NCBI GenBank assembly: GCA_039198065.1
Contig: JBCCTU010000008.1
Location: 1-64,000, forward strand
Length of the DNA stretch: 64,000 nucleotides
Direction of reading: 5' to 3'
Source of the DNA: CALHVX01 sp039198065
Lineage (GTDB): Bacteria; Pseudomonadota; Gammaproteobacteria; Pseudomonadales; Azotimanducaceae
In this document: positions 49,545 to 59,094 of the stretch, piece by piece
How the letters are laid out: each line of letters begins with the position of its first letter
How positions within the stretch are numbered: position 1 is the stretch's first letter
Notes under the pieces: generated by a model
The model's database searches: none
What the model was told of the DNA's origin: nothing
What the model saw: only the letters and a program-made list of their open reading frames with translations
Position numbers and translations under genes: made by a program

Positions 49545-51427
49545 GCTGTGCGAAGAACGAATCGAAGCACGATTCTCAGACCCAGGATGACTACGGCCCC
49601 AAGCACGAGCAGCAGCGCAAGCGCCAGTGGCCAGTAGTTGCGGAGCATGGCTCGGCTCAGGTTTTTCCCGATCTGGGCGATCGGCGTGTAGTCCGGTGCC
49701 ATCGCTATGACACCCATGTCCGTCGCCCAGCCATCGTAGGCCGTGAGCATTGTGGTCAGCAGCTGCGGCTCAGGGCTTGCCAGGTCCTGGGTTTCTCCGG
49801 GATCAAGCCACCAGTCGTGCACGTGCCACGACCCGTCACCGTACGGCGGTAAATTCCGGACCAGTTTGTGGCGACCCCGATAAAGGGCCACGTTACCGGC
49901 AACCTCAATGCCCACGGCTTCCGTTTCGCCATAAGGGCCAACGACTGGATCCCGTAGCGCTGGCACGAGGCTACGGCCGGTCATCGGCCGTGCAGTAACG
50001 GGTGCGTCGCGGGCATCGACCAGAGCCAATAGGGTCGGCATGACGTCGGACATGAGCGTGAGCTGATCGACACGATGGTTCTCGGGTATGCCCGCCCCCG
50101 CCATGATTAACGGAACCCGCAGCGCTCCGTCGGCGCCATGAAACTTAAACAGATGGCTGGGTGACGCCGCAGCGCTCGCCCATCCCGGTCCGATGGCGAC
50201 AAACGTGCCCGGGCCACCGAGCGCCTCAACGGACCAGTCCCGATACCCCGTACTCCAGAGCCAGAGCTTCATAAGCGCCGATTGCGCTGCAGGACCGCCA
50301 AGGGGATCACCACCCTCCGGACCGTTGTCGGAAGTCACAACAAAAATCGTGTTGTCGTAGGCGCCGATCGAGCGCAGGTGATCAATCAGTCGACCGATGT
50401 GAAAGTCCATGGCTTCGAGCATGCCGGCGTTCGCCTGCATTGAACGAACGACCCGCGCCCGTTCGCCGGCTTCGAGGTCGTCAAAGACCCGCAGGCCCGG
50501 ATGCATGGGACCGAGCCGTGCGCCGGCGGCGATCAGGCCAAGGCGCTGCGCGCGTTCATAACGCTGCTCCCGTACCGCCTGCCAGCCCGCGTCGTACACC
50601 CCATCGTAACGAGTGATGAACTCAGCCGGCGCCTGTACTGGAATATGAATCGCCTGAAACGCGACGTAGGCCAAAAACGGTGCGGCAGGGTCACTGCTGG
50701 GCCCAATGTAATCGATCATCCGGTCCACGAGAAACTCTGAGGAGTAGAAGTCCTCGGGCAGCGTTACCGGCTCACCGTCTTCAAACCAGGGTGCTTCCGT
50801 GTACAGCGGCATGTAAGGTCGATCGGCAAAGTTATCGGCCCCCGATGCATCGAGGGCGTAAGAACGATCAAAACCATGACCGTTTGGCAGATCGCCTGGG
50901 CCGTGGCCCAGATGCCACTTACCGGTCATAAACGTGCGATAGCCCTCAGCTTGCAGACGCGTTGCCAACGTCTGGACACCATCTTCTAGATGCATGGTGT
51001 AGCCGGGCTTACCGGCATGGGACGGCGGCAACACCTCCGGTATGGCCCCAAGGCCGGCTCGATGGTTATCCATGCCGGTTAACAGCATCGCGCGCGAGGG
51101 GGCGCATTGGGGAGAGGATCGATGCTGAGTAAAGAACGCGCCGCGCTGCGCCAGGGCATCAATGTTGGGGGTTTTTGCCTCGCCGCCGTAGGCACCAAAG
51201 TCCATCAGCCCGACGTCATCAGCCAGCAAAACCACAATGTTGGGTTTCGGGCAGGAGCCTTCGCAGGTCTTGGCCATCAACCAACCACTTGCCAAAGTTG
51301 CCGCGAGGCCCACAAGCGCGATCGCGCAACGTGTCGCTAAGGGCTTCGCTACAGAACGCTGGCATTCATTGGCACCCAAGCGATTCACTCCCGATTGGCA
51401 GTCGTTTGAACTGCACTTCACAAACAC
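49541..51427 (-). CDS. Arylsulfatase-type sulfatase
   Basis: The product is about 628 aa. An N-terminal signal or anchor segment (about 32-52) precedes the sulfatase start KPNIVVLLADDVGLMDFGAYGG. The formylglycine motif is QCAPSR with Cys108, followed by AMLLTGMDNHRAG. HLGHG and SDNGPEGG metal-ligand regions are also present, and a C-terminal hydrophobic helix anchors the enzyme. It needs a formylglycine-generating enzyme, which is not encoded nearby. The GTG start at 51427 has no good ribosome-binding site, so the start is uncertain. Confidence 0.92.
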   Translation of the reverse strand: MFVKCSSNDCQSGVNRLGANECQRSVAKPLATRCAIALVGLAATLASGWLMAKTCEGSCPKPNIVVLLADDVGLMDFGAYGGEAKTPNIDALAQRGAFFTQHRSSPQCAPSRAMLLTGMDNHRAGLGAIPEVLPPSHAGKPGYTMHLEDGVQTLATRLQAEGYRTFMTGKWHLGHGPGDLPNGHGFDRSYALDASGADNFADRPYMPLYTEAPWFEDGEPVTLPEDFYSSEFLVDRMIDYIGPSSDPAAPFLAYVAFQAIHIPVQAPAEFITRYDGVYDAGWQAVREQRYERAQRLGLIAAGARLGPMHPGLRVFDDLEAGERARVVRSMQANAGMLEAMDFHIGRLIDHLRSIGAYDNTIFVVTSDNGPEGGDPLGGPAAQSALMKLWLWSTGYRDWSVEALGGPGTFVAIGPGWASAAASPSHLFKFHGADGALRVPLIMAGAGIPENHRVDQLTLMSDVMPTLLALVDARDAPVTARPMTGRSLVPALRDPVVGPYGETEAVGIEVAGNVALYRGRHKLVRNLPPYGDGSWHVHDWWLDPGETQDLASPEPQLLTTMLTAYDGWATDMGVIAMAPDYTPIAQIGKNLSRAMLRNYWPLALALLLVLGAVVILGLRIVLRFVLRTA

Positions 51428-51619
51428 GCCGCGCGCGCTTCACGTGTACCGATTTGTCACTAAATCTAAATGGCGTTTGACCGACGCTTCGCATTCGCTT
51501 GCCCCCGCCTTAACAAAAACGAATCTAATCTGGACGTCGCTCTGCTGGCTTCGATGCGCACGTCCCACAGATCAAATGGATTGATTTATGGAGTTCACAG
51601 TTAAAGGAGCAACTGAACC

Positions 51620-51736
51620 ATGATCCCAAGCACGATCTTCTACATGGCGATGAGCACCATGGGTCTTAGCACCGTGTTTGCTTACTCGAGCATGCGTCAG
51701 ACCCAACGCGATCGGAAACCGTCGACCAACGACTGA
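51620..51736 (+). CDS. Small single-helix membrane protein, 38 aa
   Basis: AAAGGAG lies 10 nt before the ATG. The product begins MIPSTIFYMAMSTMGLSTVF, forms one short membrane helix with several Met, and ends in a basic, polar tail (RQTQRDRKPSTND). The good ribosome-binding site and composition favour a real gene. It has no recognised family. Confidence 0.5.
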   Translation: MIPSTIFYMAMSTMGLSTVFAYSSMRQTQRDRKPSTND

Positions 51737-51792
51737 ACCACTCGCGCGTTCCGCCCAGCACCGCTGGGCTGAATCGACTGCGACGACAACCC

Positions 51793-52230
51793 CTAGGGCG
51801 ATGACTGCATCAACCAGGCGCCGACCGGATTGACGAGTTCGATGTTCAGTTGGCCTGCCAACCCCGCAGCGCGATGCACGGCGGACGCCTGATAGTCGCG
51901 GGACGAGATCATCGTCAACATCGCCTGGCGAGAGGGATACATGGCGATTGCCGCCGAATCCCAGAGTTCCTCCACTTCACCCAGCATCAGCCGCTTCACT
52001 TGAGCTGAGAACACGGCCTGCCCGCCGACCTTCGCCAGATGCGCACCGACTTCCGCGCCATAGATGGCGTAGGCCTCCGCGCCACTCAACGACGTTTCTC
52101 GCCCGTCTGGATACTCCGCCTGTTCCCTGAACTTCAGCAGGTTGAGCATATAGATGGGGCCATCGTGGCCCGGTTCGAGAAACCCCTTCATCTGCGCTTC
52201 GTTGGGGACGAGCTTATTTGTCACTTCCAT
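51793..52230 (-). CDS. DUF1330-family protein
   Basis: The 145-aa protein has the ferredoxin-like DUF1330 pattern: GPIYMLNLLKFREQAEYPDG, then AYAIYGAEVGAHLAKVGG, then WDSAAIAMYPSRQAMLTMIS and the ending of dimeric alpha-beta-barrel proteins. The family's biochemical role is unknown. It is divergent from the broken TVP38-like gene. Confidence 0.85.
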   Translation of the reverse strand: MEVTNKLVPNEAQMKGFLEPGHDGPIYMLNLLKFREQAEYPDGRETSLSGAEAYAIYGAEVGAHLAKVGGQAVFSAQVKRLMLGEVEELWDSAAIAMYPSRQAMLTMISSRDYQASAVHRAAGLAGQLNIELVNPVGAWLMQSSP

Positions 52231-52319
52231 TGGCGGAACTCTGATTGTCGGACGGCTGCCCTTGGCAACGGTTAGAAATAATGCGCATCATTAATTACTT
52301 ACGCAAGTAGAGCCGTGCT

Positions 52320-53030
52320 ATGCCTCGCTCACCCTGGCGACGCCGTCTCGTCATCGTTTGCGCCCAGATCCTGGCATTGATCCTGGCGTTCACGCTGGGG
52401 ACGTTTGCGCAGAAGCAGCTCGGGTTGTCATTCACCGTCGACGGACTGTAGGCGTTCCGCCTTTGGGTAGACGATCTCGGTTGGTGGGGCCCTGCGGTAT
52501 TCGTTGTCTTATTCGTCGTCCGCCTGTTCATCGGCTTGTCGTCGCACATCGTGCTCATTCTTGGCGGCCTCGCATTTGGCGTAGCGGGGGGCATTGTCTG
52601 GGGCACACTTGGGCTTCTGGCATCGGCTTTGGTGTTGCTGACGCTCGGGAGGATGCTCGGCACGGAATGGGTTGAACAGCGCTTCGGCAGCCAAGCGCTG
52701 CGGATGCTCGAGCGCGTTGAGCGCATGGGGCTGATCGTCGTCTTCGCCAGCACGGCCCACCCCCTAGGCCCGTTAACACCGGTACATCTTGCGGCCGGGA
52801 TCGCTTGCCTCGGAACGCCAGGATTCGCAGCTGCGATCGCTGCAGCATGCCTTATCCGATCCGCACCCTACGCGTTCCTCGGTACCGCAATCCTAGACAT
52901 GACTGTGGCCCAGTCGCTTGCCATCGCCGCGGCCCTGGCCGCGCTGCTCGTTGTACCGCTTCTGTATTCTAGAGTGCGCGGCTGGGTCTTGGGCACTTCA
53001 ATACCGCTCACTAAGGATCCCAGCCCCTGA
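52320..53030 (+). pseudogene. TVP38/TMEM64-family gene with in-frame TAG
   Basis: From ATG 52320 the frame encodes a first membrane helix (RRLVIVCAQILALILAFTLG), then meets TAG at 52449-52451, and continues open in the same frame to TGA at 53028-53030. The part after the stop is a good TVP38 (DedA-like) protein: WWGPAVFVVLFVVRLFIGLS, GGLAFGVAGGIVWGTLGLLA and further helices, 192 residues in all. A single base change would restore a protein of 236 aa. An internal restart after the TAG may still give a shortened product, so loss of function is likely but not certain. Confidence 0.75.
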
Positions 53031-53046
53031 GCAGGCGAAACCGGAT

Positions 53047-53262
53047 TCAGAGCGTTCGGTACATCACCAACGCATCGATAAACCCATGCTCTGAATGGGC
53101 AAACGCCTTGGGTAGCCGGTCCACCACGCCGAAACCGAGGCTTTCCCAGAGCCGAATGGCTCGGTCGTTGGTGCTGACCACGCAGTTGAACTGCATCGCA
53201 CGAAATCCCCGGGATCGAGCCCGATCGAGCGAATGCTCACACATCGGCCGGTCGTACCTGCA
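53047..53262 (-). pseudogene. C-terminal fragment of a GNAT acetyltransferase
   Basis: About 70 codons match the end of a GNAT protein: PMCEHSLDRARSRGFRAMQF (acetyl-CoA motif end and helix), STNDRAIRLWESLGFGVVDR (motif B) and a family-like ending DALVMYRTL. The N-terminal half and the first part of motif A are missing, and sequence beyond 53262 is unrelated. It abuts the 3' end of the dehydrogenase gene by about 30 bp. It is a truncated remnant. Confidence 0.7.
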
Positions 53263-53293
53263 TCCTGGGTCGCTCCACGTGGCCCTAAGCGTC

Positions 53294-54271
53294 CTAGCGA
53301 TTGAGATCGATGATCACCTTGCACTGATCCGTCGGAGAGCGCAGCGCTTCGAACGCCGCGGGCAACTCATCAAGCGATACAACGTTGGTAATCATCGGTG
53401 ACGCGTCGATCCGCCCGGCAACCATCATCTCAATGGTGAAGTCCCAGTCTTCTTTGTCGTACGCCAGTGCCCATTGAATCTGCAACTCCTTGGTAAGCGC
53501 GAGCAACGGCGCAATGGTGTCCGAATCGTCGCAGACCCCAATTCCCATAATCAGGCCCCGCTTCGGTGCGCGATCAATACACTGCTGAAGCATTCCGGGG
53601 GCACCGACACACTCAAACTGCACCGCAGCGTCACCGCCGGCGACCTCGATGAACTGAGCGCCGACATCACCCGAGGGATCAACGATGTCCGAGAATCCCA
53701 GGGTGTTCGCCATTGCGATACGGGCCGCGGACATCTCGCTCAGCACGACGCTGCGAGCGCCAAAGAAGCGACACCAGATAGCACAGGCCAAGCCGATCGG
53801 GCCGGCGCCAATGATCAGCACCCGCTTCTCGCTGACGCTGCCCGCCATCTTTACTGCATGCAGGCCAACGGCAAGCGGCTCCACTAGCGCACCATTGAGA
53901 TCGTCGAGCTGTGCCGGTATCCGCACGACGCTGTCCGGGTGGACCTTAACGAACTCCGCGTACGCGCCGGTCACATCCCCAAGCCCGATGGTCTGATCGT
54001 GAATGAACGGCAGCGACGTCACGCGATCACCCATCGCAAACGATCCCGGTTCGACCTTGCTACCGATCTCAACGACCTCGCCAGAAAACTCGTGGCCAAA
54101 CACGGTATTCGGAGGCGCCATGAACGGTCCTTCGCGAGACGCATGAATGTCGGTTCCACAGATGCCGCAGTGCGACACCCGCACCAACATCTCGTCGCCC
54201 GCGATCTCGGGCTTACCGATCTCCTGAATCGACAGTGGGGCACCGGGCCCCGTAAACACTGCTGCGCGCAC
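53294..54271 (-). CDS. Medium-chain zinc-dependent dehydrogenase
   Basis: The product is about 325 aa. The catalytic zinc site is visible in SHCGICGTDIHA and FGHEFSGEVVEIG, and the NAD(P)-binding motif is IGAGPIGLACAIWC. The four-cysteine structural-zinc lobe is absent: the region after GDRVTSLP has no Cys cluster. I start at GTG 54271, which has GGGGAGG 6 nt upstream; an ATG 15 nt earlier overlaps that site. It is an alcohol or polyol dehydrogenase of unknown substrate. Confidence 0.88.
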   Translation of the reverse strand: MRAAVFTGPGAPLSIQEIGKPEIAGDEMLVRVSHCGICGTDIHASREGPFMAPPNTVFGHEFSGEVVEIGSKVEPGSFAMGDRVTSLPFIHDQTIGLGDVTGAYAEFVKVHPDSVVRIPAQLDDLNGALVEPLAVGLHAVKMAGSVSEKRVLIIGAGPIGLACAIWCRFFGARSVVLSEMSAARIAMANTLGFSDIVDPSGDVGAQFIEVAGGDAAVQFECVGAPGMLQQCIDRAPKRGLIMGIGVCDDSDTIAPLLALTKELQIQWALAYDKEDWDFTIEMMVAGRIDASPMITNVVSLDELPAAFEALRSPTDQCKVIIDLNR

Positions 54272-54540
54272 ACCGCACCTCCCCATCGAACTACCGTTGA
54301 AGGCCCTACGTTACTGCGTCCGTGGGGCCGGTGTCAGCAAAGCGATACAGGACGGTAGCGGCCGCCCCAGGCGTGGCGCCGGCACCCGGGGAAGTTGACC
54401 TCGGGCGAGGGGCATCGCAGAGTACGGGGTTATATCTGGACGGCGCGCTGCTCCGATGACGAGCCACGCGCAGCAGGCGGAACCTAAACCCGAGACAACG
54501 AATCCACCAGCGTACTACGCGCTGGCAGCTCGAGCATTGC

Positions 54541-55278
54541 ATGGACCACGGTAAGTTAGACCTGACCGATGTTGTTTACGACCAGCTTCTCCCAGGAGCG
54601 CGCAACTGGTCTTTCATCCTGCGACGCGGTTTTGCGCTGCGCCTGACCGACACCCGCGGCGGTGGAAACTGCTCAACCCTTTTCTTCAACGCCCAGGAAA
54701 AGCTCGAGCGATACAACATGGCGGATACGCTCAAGGCGCAACACACGGCGTATCTGACCAAAGGCCACGTGTGCTACTCCGATATGGGCCGCATCCTCGT
54801 ATCGATTCCGGAAGACACCTGCGGTTGGCACGATCCGATCGGCGGTGTCAGCAACGCGGCGGCCGTGCGCGAGCGGTTCGGAGAAAAGCGCTACCAGGAA
54901 GCTCGAAACGCGTTCTATCGCGACGGCCGCGGACTGTTCCTGGTTGAGATGGGCAAATGGGGTCTTGGGCGCCGCGACCTGGTCCCCAACATCAACTTCT
55001 TCAGCAAGGTTGCGGTAACAGAGGGCGGTGAGATGACCTACGTTTCAGACAACTCACCGGCAGGATCGTACGTCGACCTCCGAGCGGAGTTGGACACGCT
55101 GGTCGTGCTCAACACCTGCCCGCACCCCCTGGACCCGGCGACGGAGTGGAACCCCAAACCCATTGGCCTGACGATTTTTCGCACGCCACCGGCTGCCGAG
55201 GATGACGTCTGCCGGATCAGTTGCCCGGAAAACGGTCGCGGCTTCGAGAACACGGCCATCTACCACTGCCAGTACTGA
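54541..55278 (+). CDS. Urea carboxylase-associated (DUF1989) protein 1
   Basis: The 245-aa DUF1989 protein has WSFILRRGFALRLTDTRGGG, then CSTLFFNAQEKLERYNMADT, then TCGWHDPIGG, and a C-terminal NINFFSKVAV stretch, with conserved Cys/His that may bind metal. In many bacteria two such proteins are encoded with urea carboxylase, allophanate hydrolase and a transporter, and a role in guanidine metabolism is known for that system. Here only the pair is present. The second member starts 11 bp downstream. Confidence 0.88.
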   Translation: MDHGKLDLTDVVYDQLLPGARNWSFILRRGFALRLTDTRGGGNCSTLFFNAQEKLERYNMADTLKAQHTAYLTKGHVCYSDMGRILVSIPEDTCGWHDPIGGVSNAAAVRERFGEKRYQEARNAFYRDGRGLFLVEMGKWGLGRRDLVPNINFFSKVAVTEGGEMTYVSDNSPAGSYVDLRAELDTLVVLNTCPHPLDPATEWNPKPIGLTIFRTPPAAEDDVCRISCPENGRGFENTAIYHCQY

Positions 55279-55289
55279 GAGCACCCGCT

Positions 55290-55961
55290 ATGTCGACATT
55301 GAACACGACCAGCCCGCTGGATCCTGCGGACGCAATCTACGACTACACCATCCCGGCCGGAGAACCCTGGCTGCACGAAATCAAGCAGGGGCAAACGCTG
55401 CGGATCCTGGATCTTGAGGGCAACCAGGCCGTGGACACCTTGTTCTATAACGCCCATGACCCCGCGGAACGCTACAGCGCTCAGGACACGATTCAGGCTC
55501 AAGGCAGCATCTACCTCACGGCGGGCTCGAAGCTGCTCTCAACCGCGGGCAATTTGATGCTGACGATCACGGCCGATACCTGCGGCCGCCACGATACGCT
55601 GGGCGGGGCGTGCGCTGCAGAATCGAACCAGGTCCGATACGCGCTCGAGAAACGCCCGATGCACAATTGCCGCGACAACTACCTGCTTGCCCTGGCGGAG
55701 TCGGATTACGACATGGGCAAGCGGGACCTGACGAGCAACATCAACTTCTTTATGAACGTGCCGGTGACGCCCGATGGCCAGCTCACCTTCGAAGATGGCA
55801 TTTCCGAGGCGGGCAAGTACGTCGAGATGCGGGCTGAGATGGACGTCATCGTGCTGGTTTCTAACTGTCCGCAGCTCAACAACCCCTGCAACGCCTACAA
55901 TCCGACGCCGGCGCGCATGCTCGTTTGGGAAGCTTCCGGCGAGGCGCTCACCATCGCTTAG
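55290..55961 (+). CDS. Urea carboxylase-associated (DUF1989) protein 2
   Basis: The 223-aa paralogue of its upstream neighbour contains GQTLRILDLEGNQAVDTLFY, then TCGRHDTLGGACAAESNQVR, then NINFFMNVPV and NCPQLNNPCNAYNPTP. The start is ATG 55290; the open frame begins earlier, inside the previous gene. Gene-pair order and spacing are as in guanidine/urea-carboxylase loci, but no carboxylase or transporter follows. It is convergent with the cyclase gene. Confidence 0.88.
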   Translation: MSTLNTTSPLDPADAIYDYTIPAGEPWLHEIKQGQTLRILDLEGNQAVDTLFYNAHDPAERYSAQDTIQAQGSIYLTAGSKLLSTAGNLMLTITADTCGRHDTLGGACAAESNQVRYALEKRPMHNCRDNYLLALAESDYDMGKRDLTSNINFFMNVPVTPDGQLTFEDGISEAGKYVEMRAEMDVIVLVSNCPQLNNPCNAYNPTPARMLVWEASGEALTIA

Positions 55962-55979
55962 CAGCAGCGAACACGCCGC

Positions 55980-56771
55980 TCAGTCCGTGAACATCGCCAC
56001 AGCGCGGATCCAACCCGCGCTAGCACCGCGAATCTTGACGGGAAAGCAGATGAGATCGAAGCCGGTGGCGGGAAGCGCTTCGAGGTTATGGAGCTTCTCC
56101 ATCTGAAAATAACCGATGTCCTTGCCCGCCTTATGGCCTTCCCAGATGATCGACGGGTCGCGTTCCGCCGCCCACTTCTTAGCGGTATGCACGAACGGCG
56201 CATCCCAAGACCAGGCGTCGGTACCGACGATTTTGACCCCCGCGCCCGCAAGAAACAGCGTCGCTTCGCGACCCATGCCACACCCTCGAGACACGTAATC
56301 CGGTTGCCCATAGCGGACGCCGGCTGCGGTATTAACAACGACGATATCGAGCGGTGCGAGCTCATGGCCGATACGCTCAAGCTCCCCCTGGACATCATCG
56401 GCGGTAACCACGTCGCCGTCTCCTCGGTCACGAAAGTCGAGCTTAACGCCGCGTTGAAAACACCACTCGAGCGGCAGCTCATCGATCGTTAACGCCGGCT
56501 GCTTGCCGCTCGGCAGGCTCGCGTCCTGCGTCGAGTGGAAGTGCCAGGGCGCATCCATGTGCGTGCCGTTGTGTGTGGACAAGCTCAGCGTTTCGACGGC
56601 CCAGCTCTCACCGTCCGGGAGATCGTCTTTCGTCAGGCCCGGGAAAAACGGCAGCAGCTGCCCGTGGGTTTCGTCGTGTTTGAAGTAGCGAATCTTAGGC
56701 TCGAGCCCCGGTGGATCCGAGGCCACGTCGTTTTCGATGGGAATGGAAAGATCAATGAAGCGACGAACCAT
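55980..56771 (-). CDS. Cyclase-family (kynurenine formamidase-like) hydrolase
   Basis: The 263-aa protein has the metal-binding signature HNGTHMDAPWHFHS (HxGTHxDxPxHF) and the later conserved GVRYGQPDYVSRGCGMGREA and GTDAWSWD motifs. Members hydrolyse N-formylkynurenine, isatin or similar amides and lactams. I prefer ATG 56771 (MVRRFIDLSIPIE) to one 21 nt upstream. No tryptophan-degradation genes are adjacent, so the substrate remains open. Confidence 0.88.
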   Translation of the reverse strand: MVRRFIDLSIPIENDVASDPPGLEPKIRYFKHDETHGQLLPFFPGLTKDDLPDGESWAVETLSLSTHNGTHMDAPWHFHSTQDASLPSGKQPALTIDELPLEWCFQRGVKLDFRDRGDGDVVTADDVQGELERIGHELAPLDIVVVNTAAGVRYGQPDYVSRGCGMGREATLFLAGAGVKIVGTDAWSWDAPFVHTAKKWAAERDPSIIWEGHKAGKDIGYFQMEKLHNLEALPATGFDLICFPVKIRGASAGWIRAVAMFTD

Positions 56772-56813
56772 GGCAGCGCCCCACACACCCATCGAAAACC
56801 GTACAAGCCCACA

Positions 56814-57269
56814 TCATGAACTGGTCGGCGGGATCCAGGTCAACGAGGAATGATGCAGGGAAATGAGGACGTTACCGCCGATCTTGTGATACGCGAAGGT
56901 ATAGTCCGCGCGGGTTGCATCACCCTTTTCGTTAACGAACGTGTAGTGCCCCATGTCCTTGTACCCTAAGCCCCCGGCCTTGAGGATCGGCCCGACGGCG
57001 CTCTGAAAGTCGACCCGCTTCCACGCGTTAAACAAAAAGCCGCCATCGTGTGGGTAGGCGGGATCGCCGCCGACAAAGTAAGCGCGGGCCCCGGCCTCAT
57101 CCAGGCGAATCTCATCCGCAAGCGTCGGCTTAAACAGCAGCGGTTCATCGGGTGATCCAAAGTCATACAAACCGAGCAGCGTCTCAACGTCCTGGTCGAT
57201 CACCGCCTTCGCCCACGCGCGTTGCGCGCTTACGACTTCAGCTTTGCTCATTTTCTCGTACTGTCTCAC
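56814..57269 (-). CDS. SnoaL/DUF4440-like protein
   Basis: The product is 151 aa from a GTG start with GGGAG 6 nt upstream. It has a cone-shaped alpha+beta barrel pattern: an N-terminal helix AQRAWAKAVIDQDVETLLGLYD, the FKPTLADEIRLDEAGARAYF region, and C-terminal strands YTFAYHKIGGNVLISLHHSS. It resembles CaMKII-association-domain/SnoaL-like proteins found alone in proteobacteria. No function is assigned. Confidence 0.7.
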   Translation of the reverse strand: MRQYEKMSKAEVVSAQRAWAKAVIDQDVETLLGLYDFGSPDEPLLFKPTLADEIRLDEAGARAYFVGGDPAYPHDGGFLFNAWKRVDFQSAVGPILKAGGLGYKDMGHYTFVNEKGDATRADYTFAYHKIGGNVLISLHHSSLTWIPPTSS

Positions 57270-57401
57270 GGGTCGCTCCCCTCACGCTCAATGTCTCAAT
57301 CGTGTTTCGCGCGTCGGCCGCGCGCAGCTAGCCGAATATGACACAAACCGGCACGCCTAGGCACTCATCGAGTCCACGCAAGGCTATTTCCTTCGATTCA
57401 T

Positions 57402-59033
57402 CTAAGGTTCCGATGACTGCATGCGGTAGAGCGCGCGCGACGATTCGTCGCTGACGTAGTAGTTCCCGAGTTCATCTGCCGCAATACCGTTAAACACCTG
57501 TGAGGGTGGCGTACCCTCCGCAGCCACTGAGCCGCCGGGAAACTCAGCCAGCACGCGGCGCGTGCCGTCGCCGCGGACTTCAACGACGCGCGCCGCGTCG
57601 GCCTCAACCACAACGACGGAATCACCGGTGACGACGAACCCTTCCGGCGCATCAAGCTCCGTTGCCATGACTACTGGGGCTGCCAACGCGACACCGGCAC
57701 TTGCGATTTTCAGTACGCTCCCAAGAACCCGATCGCTGACGTACAGATCATCACCGACAACCGCCAGCCCCGTCGGCGCGGGAAGATCTGTGGCCAGCAC
57801 GACGGGTTCGCTTGGACCATGCCATCGAACGCTACCGATGCTGTGTTCGGCGACAGCGACTCCGCCCGCGTAGCGCACAGCGGCGACGGGAGCCGCGAGG
57901 TCTGGATAGTGCGCAATCCGTTGCTTGCTCACCGGATCCCAAACGCGCACGTCGCCATCAAACCAGGAGGTGAGCACGAGCTGTTCACCATCCGCGGAGA
58001 GGTTGATGGCGCCGCCCATCGCCCCAACGCCGACGACGTTGCGCTGCGTCTCCACTTCCTCCCCAGACACCGGGTCGAAGCCGCGAATCGCGTGAATGTC
58101 GGCGACCCACACCCGGTCACCAATGACCGCCACACCACCCGGATGCGCCATACCCCCGGGTTGCAGCGTTGTCTGCGTACCGTCGTCGTTGACCCGTTTG
58201 ACGAAGCCGTCGGTAAAGCTCGATACAAACAGCCGATCGTTCGCATCAAAGGCAAAGTTATCGAGCCCGGGGGTCAGGGTTGCGATCACTTCGTTGCCCG
58301 CGGAGGTGACGCGAACAACGGTTCCCGCTCCTGTATCGAGAACGTGCAGGACACCCTGACTGTCGAATTTGATGGCCGCTGGGGTAACGAAGCCTTCGGC
58401 TTCAACGCGTCGCTCACCGCTGTCGACATCGAAGCTGACCACCTCACCGACAAACCAGCGCGGCCCGTAAAGTCGGCCGTCGGGTCCCCAGTCCATACCG
58501 TTCAAGCCGCATCCCGGCCCGAGATCGTCGGCAATCAGCCGCGGCTCAGCGACTCCCTGCGGGTCGAGCTCATAGAGGTTCGTGCCGAGAAAGCACTGCG
58601 AGACGAAGAGCCGATCGTCATCGGAAAAGGTAATGGGATTGGGGCCCGGCGACAGCTGCGCCGCGACAACCCGTTCGCCGTCGGCATCGAAGCCAGCAAC
58701 CTCCCCGGTAAGTATCGAGGTCCAGTAGAACGACCCATCTGAGGCGAAGGCAACGTCATCGGGACCGATGACTCCATCCGAAGCGGTTAACCGCCGGACG
58801 ATGTCTCCTGTGGTGGGATCCAGCACCGTCAGATCAGAGCCGATGACCGAGGCTACGTAGAGCAGTCCGTTGGGACCGAAGTGAATACCGTTGGCCCCAG
58901 CGATATTCGCACCGCGCGCCAGCTCGACGGGCGGTGCGCCGGCGTTCCCGTCGGATTCGCTGGGCGCGGTGACCGTAGGAGGGGCACTGCAGCCAAGAAC
59001 CAGCAGCAGCAAGCAAAACAGAACCGGACGCAT
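57402..59033 (-). CDS. Beta-propeller (NHL/SMP-30-like) lipoprotein
   Basis: The product is 543 aa with a lipoprotein signal peptide and lipobox VLGC (MRPVLFCLLLLVLGCSAPP). The rest is repeated propeller strands such as NGIHFGPNGLLYVASVIGSD, DDVAFASDGSFYWTSILTGE and AAIKFDSQGVLHVLDTGAGT. It resembles SMP-30/gluconolactonase or NHL-repeat proteins and probably sits in the periplasm on a membrane. The correct start is ATG 59033; the open frame further up lies in thrS. The ligand or reaction is unknown. Confidence 0.85.
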   Translation of the reverse strand: MRPVLFCLLLLVLGCSAPPTVTAPSESDGNAGAPPVELARGANIAGANGIHFGPNGLLYVASVIGSDLTVLDPTTGDIVRRLTASDGVIGPDDVAFASDGSFYWTSILTGEVAGFDADGERVVAAQLSPGPNPITFSDDDRLFVSQCFLGTNLYELDPQGVAEPRLIADDLGPGCGLNGMDWGPDGRLYGPRWFVGEVVSFDVDSGERRVEAEGFVTPAAIKFDSQGVLHVLDTGAGTVVRVTSAGNEVIATLTPGLDNFAFDANDRLFVSSFTDGFVKRVNDDGTQTTLQPGGMAHPGGVAVIGDRVWVADIHAIRGFDPVSGEEVETQRNVVGVGAMGGAINLSADGEQLVLTSWFDGDVRVWDPVSKQRIAHYPDLAAPVAAVRYAGGVAVAEHSIGSVRWHGPSEPVVLATDLPAPTGLAVVGDDLYVSDRVLGSVLKIASAGVALAAPVVMATELDAPEGFVVTGDSVVVVEADAARVVEVRGDGTRRVLAEFPGGSVAAEGTPPSQVFNGIAADELGNYYVSDESSRALYRMQSSEP

Positions 59034-59094
59034 CACTCTCTCCGACGGTGGGCGCGGTCCCAGTCTACACCGCGCCGCACCGCCGGAAGCCAGA

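Noticed and set aside
52449..52451. TAG as a pyrrolysine codon
   Set aside because: No Pyl genes are visible and the codon is in a linker before a membrane helix; a nonsense mutation or restart is simpler.
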